A stretch of 64,000 nucleotides of DNA, from contig NZ_SOBT01000012.1 of assembly GCF_004364935.1 (NCBI RefSeq), positions 124,001 through 188,000 on the forward strand, given 5' to 3'. Shown here in pieces: positions 19,100-27,286 of the stretch. This DNA comes from Panacagrimonas perspica (GTDB lineage: Bacteria > Pseudomonadota > Gammaproteobacteria > Nevskiales > Nevskiaceae). The first letter of the stretch is position 1, and the number at the start of each line of letters is the position of its first letter. Made by a program: the position numbers and the translations under genes. The notes beneath the pieces were generated by a model, which was not told the origin of the DNA, did no database searches, and saw only the letters and a program-made list of their open reading frames with translations.

Positions 19100-19387
19100 A
19101 TGTCTTTCCGCAGCCCGTTGCTCTTGTTGTCTGGCCTGGCACTGTTGGCCGGTTCCATCGTCGCGCAGGCGGAAGACGCCACGTCGAAGACGCCAGTGGG
19201 CGCGGAGTCGCACGCCTGGCTCGAACTGCAGAAGAGCGGTGCCGCGGCTTCCACGATCGAGCGTCCTTTGCCCGGCGAGCTGGCCGACCGTAGCTACGAT
19301 CGCTACGCCGAGACCTTCACCCATCCGATTCCCGACACGCTGGTACGCGACAGCTTCATCTCGGGTGGCGGAGGCGGTGGCAAGTAG
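19100..19387 (+). CDS. DUF3613-type small exported protein at the end of the Tad run
   Basis: 95 residues with a signal peptide (hydrophobic core LLLLSGLALLAGS, cleavage near AQA). The conserved-looking part is SHAWLELQKSGAAAS followed by YDRYAETFTHPIPD, the pattern I associate with DUF3613 proteins found last in proteobacterial Tad loci. The C-terminus is a Gly6-Lys tail. The ATG at 19100 has CTGGAG 8-13 nt upstream. Function is unknown; position suggests a periplasmic accessory of the pilus. Family assignment is from pattern memory, not a search. Confidence 0.7.
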   Translation: MSFRSPLLLLSGLALLAGSIVAQAEDATSKTPVGAESHAWLELQKSGAAASTIERPLPGELADRSYDRYAETFTHPIPDTLVRDSFISGGGGGGK

Positions 19388-19521
19388 TGCCGGTCGTTTG
19401 GACGGTTAGGAGCCTCCACGAAGGCGGCTAAGTCTTCTCCCCATTCCGGTTTCGCAGGAACGGCGACCACGTCGATCGCGTCCGCAGTTTGGATGCGGTC
19501 TGGAATTTGTTCAGGCCAGAT

Positions 19522-19546
19522 AGCGCGGGCGATCATTGCCCGCGCT
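19522..19546. terminator. Hairpin between the two convergent Tad operons
   Basis: Perfect 9 bp inverted repeat AGCGCGGGC / GCCCGCGCT with a 7 nt loop, lying between the DUF3613 stop (19387) and the TadG-like stop (19556). No T-run follows on either strand, so it is not a classic intrinsic terminator. It may stabilise 3' ends or block read-through in both directions. Confidence 0.4.
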
Positions 19547-19555
19547 GCGATTCGA

Positions 19556-21481
19556 TCATTCGACCAGTGCTGCATCCCCGCCGCAGCTCATGCGGCCGCC
19601 GACCTCAAGCTTCGCCAGATCCAGGCCGAGCGTATCGAGCAGAAAGTTCACCAGCGGGTCCAGCAGCGGTGACAGCAGGTTCTTGATCAGCGGTTCGAGG
19701 ATACCCTTGACCGTGTTGAAAGCGGCTCCGACCAGATTCAGCAGGCCGCCCAGGCCGCCACCGCTCTTGGGCCCATACATCTGTATCTGGACGCCGCTCA
19801 CGGTCGAGGCGAGGCTGTTGACGATGTTCTGCGTGGTGAATGTCTCGTAGACGGGTTCTTCCTCGATCTCCGGAGGATTGACGAAGGTGTGCGTGTACGG
19901 CGCGCCAGCCACGCTGGTCTGGCCCATGAGGCCGATGCCGCCAGCGGCGAACGGGCGTCGCGCCTGACAGGTCGAGGCCACGAGCAGGAATACGCGGCAG
20001 GTCTTGATGCCCACATCCACCAGCGGAACCGGGCCGACGCTCGGCGGCGAATTGGAGGCAAATATGTAGCCAGGCAGTGCGGGATTGGTTTGGAGCTGGC
20101 CGATACGCAGATCCGCCACGGTGGTTTCAATCGACGTATTCAGCTGTTTGTTCCCGGTCGCCGGACAGCTGTAATTGGTCACTTTGGCGTGACCGGCGCC
20201 AGCATCCAGACTGATATCGAGTCGTGGCGAGCCGGGTACGACCTGGATATCGGTGACTTCGTAGGGGATGCCGAGCAGCGAGCCCAGCAATCCGCTCAGC
20301 GTGGCTACGAGATTCAGCGAAAGCACGTTGTTGAGCAACGTTGTTATCGGACTCAGCAGATTGAGTACCGAGTTGACCAGTCCCGTCACCCCCGACAAGG
20401 CTGGCAGATTCACCGAAATCAGCGTGCGCACCTGCGCCGTACGCACGTAGATGCGGTTGACGCCGTCGGGGTTCTGGCGCGCGAGTTCGGGGTCGCCCAC
20501 GGCGGAGATCTGCGGCGGTTCCAGCACCTTCACCTGTACGTTGGCCACACCCAGATTGACGGTGGCAGCGATCGCGTTCTTGGAGTTCGCGGCCTGTACG
20601 AAGGCCTGCACCATCTGGAACACCTGCAGCGGGAGGTCCAGGCCGGAAGTATCCGTGCCGCTTTGGATCGACAGCAGGTCGCCGAGCTTCAGCAGCGGCG
20701 TGCCGGGCGGGATCGCGGCGCGCAGCAATTCGAGCCCCCCCAGCGCGGCTCCGATGTCGCCGGTTCCCTTGCCTCGCTCCATCAGATCGATGGCGGCATC
20801 GACGAGCTGCCCGACGCTGGCATTGGTCTGGAGCAGCGCATCGTAGTTGCCGGCTTGCACACCCAGGTTCACTGCCAGCGCATCGAGATAATCGAGCAAC
20901 TGCACGTCAGTATTGAGCAGTCCGTTCCAGGCGCCGACGGACAGCGACACGCTGCCGCCCAGCAGATTGCCGAACAGCGCATTGAGCGTCTGCGACTTGC
21001 TGGTGTTCACGCTGGCGATCGTGCTGCGCAGGTTGAGCGCTGCGGTGCGCCGGTTGGCGGTCGCCACCGCCTCGGCGGAAAGATTGCGTGCCGGCAGGAA
21101 GAACGATGGCGCCGAGCCCAGGATCACCGCGCGCACGGCGGTGGGATTGACGCCCGGACCCGCCAGCGTGAACGAGGGTGTCGTCGATGCTTTCCACACG
21201 CCGCACTGGATCGCCGGCGTGCCGGTGTGCTGCCCGAGATTGGCATTTGCGCTGTCGATGCCGGCCAGCTGCGCCGCGTTGCAGCCGGTCGGCAGATGTC
21301 TTGCGCCGGCCAGCGCGGCGAGATCGGCGGCCTTCTGGTATTCGCGTTTGTAGTAGTAGAGGAAACCGAGATCGATCAGCCCGAGCAGGATCACCATCAG
21401 CGACAGGCCTGCTCCGACGTTGACCAGGATCGAGCCGCGTTGGCGCCGGTGTCCGGTAGCGGAAGGGAGTCGGGATGTCAT
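19556..21481 (-). CDS. tadG: TadG-like pilus assembly protein
   Basis: 641 residues. N-terminal type IV-like anchor GSILVNVGAGLSLMVILLGL followed by the TadG signature YYKREYQKAADLAALAGARH (about 43-62). A long extracytoplasmic region follows, with several Cys residues and unusually Leu-rich amphipathic stretches (for example LLGSLLGIP near residue 400 and LLSPLLDPLVNFLLDTL near the C-terminus). This is the long TadG form rather than the short TadE form. It starts 3 nt after the stop of the preceding TadE-like gene, so the three minus-strand genes form one operon. No von Willebrand A motif was recognised. Confidence 0.82.
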   Translation of the reverse strand: MTSRLPSATGHRRQRGSILVNVGAGLSLMVILLGLIDLGFLYYYKREYQKAADLAALAGARHLPTGCNAAQLAGIDSANANLGQHTGTPAIQCGVWKASTTPSFTLAGPGVNPTAVRAVILGSAPSFFLPARNLSAEAVATANRRTAALNLRSTIASVNTSKSQTLNALFGNLLGGSVSLSVGAWNGLLNTDVQLLDYLDALAVNLGVQAGNYDALLQTNASVGQLVDAAIDLMERGKGTGDIGAALGGLELLRAAIPPGTPLLKLGDLLSIQSGTDTSGLDLPLQVFQMVQAFVQAANSKNAIAATVNLGVANVQVKVLEPPQISAVGDPELARQNPDGVNRIYVRTAQVRTLISVNLPALSGVTGLVNSVLNLLSPITTLLNNVLSLNLVATLSGLLGSLLGIPYEVTDIQVVPGSPRLDISLDAGAGHAKVTNYSCPATGNKQLNTSIETTVADLRIGQLQTNPALPGYIFASNSPPSVGPVPLVDVGIKTCRVFLLVASTCQARRPFAAGGIGLMGQTSVAGAPYTHTFVNPPEIEEEPVYETFTTQNIVNSLASTVSGVQIQMYGPKSGGGLGGLLNLVGAAFNTVKGILEPLIKNLLSPLLDPLVNFLLDTLGLDLAKLEVGGRMSCGGDAALVE

Positions 21482-21484
21482 GGG

Positions 21485-21997
21485 TCAGAGCCGAACGATG
21501 GCCTTGGAGGTCAGCGCGCTGGGAATCCAGGTGCCGGTGCCGCCGATGCCGGGGATGTTGATATCCGGGAATAGGCGCGTACCGTCCGTATTGCCGTAGG
21601 GGAAGTTCAGCCGGATGGTGGCGCAGGTGCCACCGATGGCGCCGGTGCAGGGCGCTTCCACGACGGTGATCCGTGAGCGGACGTGGCTTTCCAGCCAGGC
21701 GCGACGCACGGCCAGCGTCTGACTGTTGCCGGGCGGAGTGATCACCGAGGCGGCGAGCGACTCGATGATCTCCGTCTTGACCCTCGTGAAGTCGCGCGGC
21801 TGGTTGGCCGGAGGTGTCGGCACGAGTCCCGCTACGCGCGCACCGTCGTGCACGGCGCGCGCGACGACGGTTTGTGCGTAGAACGTGGTGCCGAACGTGA
21901 GCAGGCCGTAAAGCAGCATGAACATCATCGGAAAGGCAAGCGCGAACTCCACCGCTGCGGCGCCACGCTGTGTCTGCCGAGAGGGCCGCCGGTTCAT
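21485..21997 (-). CDS. tadE: TadE-like pseudopilin (second)
   Basis: 170 residues. Prepilin processing site QRG at residue 12 followed by AAAVEFALAFPMMFMLLYGLL, the TadE/TadF signature, then a periplasmic domain containing Cys residues (EAPCTGAIGGTCATI). Predicted minor pilin processed by CpaA. Its start overlaps the stop of the upstream TadE-like gene (21994-21997) and it ends 3 nt before the TadG-like gene. Confidence 0.88.
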   Translation of the reverse strand: MNRRPSRQTQRGAAAVEFALAFPMMFMLLYGLLTFGTTFYAQTVVARAVHDGARVAGLVPTPPANQPRDFTRVKTEIIESLAASVITPPGNSQTLAVRRAWLESHVRSRITVVEAPCTGAIGGTCATIRLNFPYGNTDGTRLFPDINIPGIGGTGTWIPSALTSKAIVRL

Positions 21998-22524
21998 AGC
22001 GCGAGCGCGCGGCCGTCGAGCACCGCGCGCGCCCGACCCTGCAGGCGAGCCGGCATGATCAGGCCCAGGCCGGGCAGGGCAGGAAAGATCGGATGGGCGG
22101 CATAAGGGAATTCCACCATCACCACCACCTGGCAGCCGTCGTCCAGGGTCTTGCCGCAGGGAATATTGTCGGCCTGCTCCACGCTGGAGACGGCCAGGCA
22201 GTCGGTGTTCAGCGAACAGATGTCGGCGACGATCCGCAAGCTGCCGAGGTCATTGATCCAGCGCGCTGCGTTGAGCGCGCTCGCTTCGGCTGCGGCTTCG
22301 CGCGCGGTGATCTGCGAAGTGGCGCCGACCGGATAGCGCAGCGCGGCACGCGCGCCGCTTTCCGCCGCGTTCTGCAGGCCCAGCCGCATCACGAAGACCA
22401 ATCCGTAGGCCAACGTGCCGTACAGCAGCATGAAGAACACCGGAAAGACGATGGCGTATTCGACGGCATGCGCTCCCGACTGCCTTCGCAATCCCGTGCG
22501 GGCGCTGTCCTTGCACACCTTCAT
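21994..22524 (-). CDS. tadE: TadE-like pseudopilin (first gene of minus-strand operon)
   Basis: 176 residues. Processing site QSG at residue 17 followed by AHAVEYAIVFPVFFMLLYG, then a periplasmic part with paired Cys (DICSLNTDC and NIPCGKTLDDGC). The start at 22524 is well supported: GGAGG is centred about 8 nt upstream, whereas the upstream in-frame ATG at 22581 has nothing similar. It is the first gene of the TadE-TadE-TadG operon, divergent from the GGDEF gene with 176 bp between the two starts. Confidence 0.88.
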   Translation of the reverse strand: MKVCKDSARTGLRRQSGAHAVEYAIVFPVFFMLLYGTLAYGLVFVMRLGLQNAAESGARAALRYPVGATSQITAREAAAEASALNAARWINDLGSLRIVADICSLNTDCLAVSSVEQADNIPCGKTLDDGCQVVVMVEFPYAAHPIFPALPGLGLIMPARLQGRARAVLDGRALAL

Positions 22525-22703
22525 GCCGCCTCCGTTCGGGATGGGCACTCCTCCGCCCTGTACGGTAGGACGATAGCCCAAAGCAGCAGATTCTTGGCGC
22601 CGGTCGTCTGTCGCGTCGCCGCCGCTCGTCGCGACCGTCGAAGAGTGATGCGGCTAGAATCGGGTCATCGCGCCCCGAGCCGCGCGATCAGGGATAACCG
22701 TTG

Positions 22704-25700
22704 GTGCCGCTGACAAGAATAAGGATCGATCCGAGAAAGATCGCACTGGCCGGGGGACTGGTCGCTGCGCTGGTGCTCGCATTGCTGTCCGCGCGCGCGC
22801 TGTGGCGCGGCTCGACGCTGCAGGACGATCTCAACCGGGGCTCTGCGCTGAGCGCCACCACCGCCCAGCTCGCGCCGCTGGTCGCGTCAGGCGGGGGCGA
22901 ACCGCTGGTGCGCCGCGTTCGCCAGCTGGTGCGCGAGTCGGGCCTTGGCTTGACCTACGTAGCCGTCACCGATTCGCAGGGTGTGGTGCTGGCGGTGGAT
23001 GGGCGATTCGAGCGGCTCGCCGTGCCGCTGCTGTCGACGCTCGCGCGCCAGAGCCTGCGCGCCTGGCTGTATCGGGTCACCAGCGATGGCGGCACGCTGG
23101 ATCTACGGGACGCCGGGCAGCGCGTGGGCGAGGTCGAATACCGGGTTGCTCCCGCTTTCGCTCGCGATGTGCGCGAGGAGGCGGTGCGCGAGCTGCGCAC
23201 CGTCGCCTGGATTGGTCTGCTACTGGCCCTGCCCGTCCTCGCGGCCCTGGGCATGGTGGTGCTGCGCTGGCCGATCACCACGGCGCCGGGCCTGCTCGCG
23301 CGCAGTCGCCAGGTGGTGCAGCGCATCGAACGCCTCGAGGCGGACCCCGACGACGCGGAAGCCGAGGTGGCGCTGGTCAACGACGTGCTGCACCAGCACG
23401 GCGTGCAGGCGCTCGACCAGCTCAAGCGCGGCCTGATCGTCGTGGATCGCGACGCGCGCATCCGCTTCATGAACCGCACGGCCGCGGAGATCACCGGCTG
23501 GTCGGTGGACGATGCGCGCGGACGCCTGGTCTATTCGGTGTTCCATCCGCTGGACGACCAGCAGTCGCCGTTGGTGACGCCCGCGGAGACGTGCTTGCGC
23601 GAGGGGCGCGAGTACGAGCCCGCCGAACTCTGGGTCCGCTCGCGCAACGCCTCGGTGGCCGCGGTGGAAGTCATGGCGGCCCTGCTGCGGGATCGCCCGG
23701 GCACGCCGGCGACGGGCGCGGCGATGGTCTTCCATGTCATCGACGATCGTCGTGATCTGATCGAGCAGCTCAAGAAGCAGTCGCGCCTGTCGCTGGGCGT
23801 GATCGATCACCTGGTGGAGGGCGTGCTCACCACCGACACCTCGGGTGTCATCGGATTCGCCAATGCGCGCGCGCTGCGCATGTTCGGCTACGCGCGCGAC
23901 GAACTCGAAGGCGTGACCATCACGCGGCTGATGCCGGTTCCTTTCCTGAACACGCCGGGCCTGCACCTGACCGACTACATCGGCGGCCGCCACCAGAGCC
24001 GGCTGCCCAAGGTGGTGGGCTGGCGCAAGGACGCCACGACCTTCCCGCTGGAGCTGGTCGTGCAGCCGATGAACGTCGAAGGCGCCGAAGGACTGGTCGT
24101 CATCACGCGCGACATCACCGAGCGTCTGCGCAGCGACAACCTCGCGCAGCGGCTGGGTCGCCTGCTCGATGCGGCCGCCGAAGAGGTCTACATCTTCGAT
24201 GCGCAGTCGCTGTACTTCGTCGAGGTCAATCGCGGTGCGCGCCGCAACCTCGGCTACCAGCCCAGCGAGATCAACCGGCTCTCGATGCTCGGCATCAGTC
24301 ACGAGCTTGAAAGCGAAACCTTCCTGAGCCACCTCGCGCGCCTGCGTGGCGGCGACGTCGATCACATCACCTATCGCTGCAAGCACGTGCGTGCCGACGG
24401 CAGCGAGTACCCGGTGGAAGTGCGGCTGAATTTCTCGCGTGAGGAAGAGCCGCCGATGTTCATGGCCATCGCGGTGGACGTCACTGATCGCGAAGCACAG
24501 GAAGATCGCCTGCGGTATCTGGCGCAGCACGACCCGCTGACCGGCCTGCCCAATCGCGCGACCTTGCTGGACCGACTGCGGCAGGCCCTGCTCACGGCGA
24601 GCCGATCCAGCCGGCTGGTCGGCGTGTTCTTCATCGACCTGGATCGGTTCAAGCACGTCAACGACACCTACGGCCACGAGATCGGCGACGTCGTGCTGGA
24701 GCTCTCGGCCAAACGTCTGTCCGCAGCGCTGCGCGAAACCGACACCGTCGCGAGGCTCGGCGGAGACGAGTTCGTCGTCGTTGCGCAAGGACTGCGTGGA
24801 CTCGACGACGCCGAGGTGCTGGCGCGCAAGCTGCTTGAAGGGTTCGTGCCGCGATTCGAGATTCCGGAACACGATGTACGCGTCACGCCGAGCGTGGGAA
24901 TTTCGATCTACCCACTCGACGACACCGATGCCGAGGGCCTGCTGCGCCACGCGGACGCGGCGATGTACCAGGCCAAGCAATCCGGGCTCGGGCAATACCG
25001 GGTGTACAGCATGGAAGTGCCGCCCGAGAAGCGGCGCCGGCTGGAACTCGAGCGCGGGCTGCACGCGGCCATTGCGCTCCAGCAGTTCGAGGTCGAGGTG
25101 ATTCCGGTCTTCGAACTCGTGGGAAGCCCCGAGCCGCTGGGCGCGCTGATGCTCGACTTCTGGTGGCGCCATCCGCGCCAGGGCCGGATCATCAGCCGCG
25201 ACGTGATGAGCGCCGCCGGCCGCGCGGGACTGCTCGGAGACGTCGAGCTGTGGATGATCCATCGCGCCTGCGCGCTGCTGCCGCCGGTCGCCGCGATATC
25301 GCCGGATGTTCCGGCGGGTGCCGATGCACCTCCGCTGCCGGTGATCGTCAACGTCTCGGCATGGCAATTGAAGGATCCGGATTTCAGCCTGCACGTCTTC
25401 GAACTCATGGAGCGCCACGACGTGCCGCCGCGCCGGCTCATGTTCGCGCTCAACTGCGGGAGCGTCGAAGAGCTACGCGAAACACCGCCGACGCTCGTCC
25501 GGCGCCTGCTCGAGCGGGGCGTGCGCTTTGCGCTGCATGGCGCCGCCGAACCGCTGTTCGCGGCGCTCAACACGGCCACCAACCTGCCGATCGATCTGAT
25601 CGTGCTGGAACCCGACGAAGTGTCGCGCACGCCGCAGGACGCGCAGGCCACCGAGCGTCTGCGTCTGGCGCTGCTCAGCGCCAAGAACCTGGGTCTGCCG

Positions 25701-25850
25701 GTGCTGGCCAAGGGTGTGTCGAGCGTCGAGGCCCGGGAATGGCTGGTGTCGCAGGGCTGCAGGCTGGGTGCCGGATCGCAATTCGCGTCGCCGGTGGCCG
25801 CCGAGGCATTGAATTCCTGGTTGCTGGAACGCGAAGCTGCGCCGCTCTGA
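22704..25850 (+). CDS. Membrane PAS-GGDEF protein with degenerate EAL-like domain
   Basis: About 1048 residues. TM1 at about 14-32, a periplasmic sensor segment, TM2 at about 169-189, three PAS-like domains (about 237-350, 365-475, 490-600; for example VIDHLVEGVLTTDTSGVIGFANA), GGDEF at about 605-765 and an EAL-related domain at about 775-1045. The active site GGDEF (687-691) is intact and an inhibitory I-site RETD lies exactly five residues before it, so diguanylate cyclase activity is likely. The EAL-like part has lost its catalytic residues: the EALLRW region reads GALMLDFWW, DDFG is absent, and the late AEGVE motif reads AKGVS. NVSAWQL is the main surviving motif. Starts TTG 22701 and GTG 22704 are both possible; AGGGA precedes them. 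A TAGAAT hexamer at 22655-22660 may be the -10. It is divergent from the TadE operon, suggesting c-di-GMP control of pili (inference). Confidence 0.9.
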   Translation: MPLTRIRIDPRKIALAGGLVAALVLALLSARALWRGSTLQDDLNRGSALSATTAQLAPLVASGGGEPLVRRVRQLVRESGLGLTYVAVTDSQGVVLAVDGRFERLAVPLLSTLARQSLRAWLYRVTSDGGTLDLRDAGQRVGEVEYRVAPAFARDVREEAVRELRTVAWIGLLLALPVLAALGMVVLRWPITTAPGLLARSRQVVQRIERLEADPDDAEAEVALVNDVLHQHGVQALDQLKRGLIVVDRDARIRFMNRTAAEITGWSVDDARGRLVYSVFHPLDDQQSPLVTPAETCLREGREYEPAELWVRSRNASVAAVEVMAALLRDRPGTPATGAAMVFHVIDDRRDLIEQLKKQSRLSLGVIDHLVEGVLTTDTSGVIGFANARALRMFGYARDELEGVTITRLMPVPFLNTPGLHLTDYIGGRHQSRLPKVVGWRKDATTFPLELVVQPMNVEGAEGLVVITRDITERLRSDNLAQRLGRLLDAAAEEVYIFDAQSLYFVEVNRGARRNLGYQPSEINRLSMLGISHELESETFLSHLARLRGGDVDHITYRCKHVRADGSEYPVEVRLNFSREEEPPMFMAIAVDVTDREAQEDRLRYLAQHDPLTGLPNRATLLDRLRQALLTASRSSRLVGVFFIDLDRFKHVNDTYGHEIGDVVLELSAKRLSAALRETDTVARLGGDEFVVVAQGLRGLDDAEVLARKLLEGFVPRFEIPEHDVRVTPSVGISIYPLDDTDAEGLLRHADAAMYQAKQSGLGQYRVYSMEVPPEKRRRLELERGLHAAIALQQFEVEVIPVFELVGSPEPLGALMLDFWWRHPRQGRIISRDVMSAAGRAGLLGDVELWMIHRACALLPPVAAISPDVPAGADAPPLPVIVNVSAWQLKDPDFSLHVFELMERHDVPPRRLMFALNCGSVEELRETPPTLVRRLLERGVRFALHGAAEPLFAALNTATNLPIDLIVLEPDEVSRTPQDAQATERLRLALLSAKNLGLPVLAKGVSSVEAREWLVSQGCRLGAGSQFASPVAAEALNSWLLEREAAPL

Positions 25851-25883
25851 CGCAATCGCGGCGTCGCAAGGGAGGGCAGTCGA

Positions 25884-27149
25884 ATGACGAGCATCAGGAA
25901 TCGCAGCCTGTCGCGGCTTCGCGGTACGTTGATGCTCGCGGCGGAGGCTTTCGACCACGTCGCCGGCCGCGTGCACGAATTCCATCGTGCGATCTCCGAC
26001 ATCCCGTTTCGCACGCTCAAGCGCGTGCCGGTGGCCAAGAGGGGCAGTGAACCCGCGCGCGTCATCCACGATGGAGTGACGGATCAGGTCTACGGCGTCG
26101 TGCGCGGTGCCGCGCGCGCCCTGTTCAGCGGTGCCGACGTCGCACTGCGCCGGCTGGAGTCCGCGGATCTGCTGCCGGCGCTCGCGCCTCCCGGACCGCA
26201 GGCTGCGCGCGTGCAGGACGACCTCGTCGCGGCCGTCAGCGGCGCGGTCGGCGATCACATGCTGCGGCGTCGCAATCCGCTGGCGATCCGGTTTGGCGTG
26301 TACCACGAAGGGCAGCGCGTCGACCTGACGACCGCCGGCCTGCGTGCGGCATTTCCGCAGGCAGGCCCGCGCATCGCGGTATTCCTGCACGGGCTGTGCG
26401 GCAACGAGAACGTCTGGGAAATGTTCCGCAAGACGGAAGATCCGCAGACCGATCCTTACGGCGCACGGCTCGCGCGTGATCTGAGCTATACGCCGGTGTA
26501 CCTGCGCTACAACAGCGGGCTGCACATCTCGGTGAACGGGCGCCACTGCGCGCGCGCACTCGAAGCGCTGCATGCGAACTGGCCGGTGCCCGCGAACGAG
26601 ATCGTGCTGGTCGGTCACAGCATGGGCGGACTGGTGGCGCGCTCGGCGGCGGACATCGGCGCCGCGCGCGGCGATCGCTGGGTGTCGCAGCTTCTCCAGG
26701 TCGTGTGCCTGGGCTCTCCGCATCTCGGCGCGCGCCTGGAAAAAGTCGTGCACATCGGCACGCATTTCATGAAGCGCATTCCGCTGTCGCGACCGATCGC
26801 GCGCCTGCTCGATTCGCGCAGCCTGGGCATCAAGGATCTGCGCTGGGGCTATACGAATCACGCCGAATGGAAAGGACGCGATCCCGATGCGTTCTGGACA
26901 CGCGACCGCCTGCAGGTCGCGCCGGTGCCGGGTGTGCGCTACCGATTTCTCGGCGGCTGCCTGATGGGCGAGACGGATCACTGGGTGTCGCGCGCCGTCG
27001 GCGACGGCCTGGTCTGCCTGCCGAGCAGCCTGGCACTCGACGTGGCCGGCGCCGACAGTTCGACGCACGTGCAGATCGATCACCTGCGCCTGTTGAACCA
27101 TCCGGCGGTCTACGCGCAGTTGCGCGAGTGGCTGTCCGCGACCGCCTGA
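25884..27149 (+). CDS. Alpha/beta hydrolase (esterase/lipase, PGAP1-like)
   Basis: 421 residues. The oxyanion region VFLHGLCGNENVW (about 165-177) and nucleophile elbow GHSMGGLVARSAAD with Ser246 are intact; the catalytic His is probably in HLRLLNHPAVY near the C-terminus. The first 130 residues are not a signal peptide and match no family I recognise. GGGAGGG lies about 8-14 nt before the ATG, a strong ribosome site. Members of this lipase-like group act on acyl esters; the substrate here is unknown. It sits between the GGDEF gene and an acyl-CoA synthetase, which hints at lipid metabolism. Confidence 0.82.
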   Translation: MTSIRNRSLSRLRGTLMLAAEAFDHVAGRVHEFHRAISDIPFRTLKRVPVAKRGSEPARVIHDGVTDQVYGVVRGAARALFSGADVALRRLESADLLPALAPPGPQAARVQDDLVAAVSGAVGDHMLRRRNPLAIRFGVYHEGQRVDLTTAGLRAAFPQAGPRIAVFLHGLCGNENVWEMFRKTEDPQTDPYGARLARDLSYTPVYLRYNSGLHISVNGRHCARALEALHANWPVPANEIVLVGHSMGGLVARSAADIGAARGDRWVSQLLQVVCLGSPHLGARLEKVVHIGTHFMKRIPLSRPIARLLDSRSLGIKDLRWGYTNHAEWKGRDPDAFWTRDRLQVAPVPGVRYRFLGGCLMGETDHWVSRAVGDGLVCLPSSLALDVAGADSSTHVQIDHLRLLNHPAVYAQLREWLSATA

Positions 27150-27286
27150 GACGCGGCGCTTCTGCGTTGAAATGCGTTTGGCGGCACCCGCGTATGGCAT
27201 CCGCCCGTTCCATCAGCGCGTGCCGACCGTCCTGAGCTAGGCTGCATGCCCGTCGCTGCATCGTACGGCCCGGGCCGGAGAGAACC

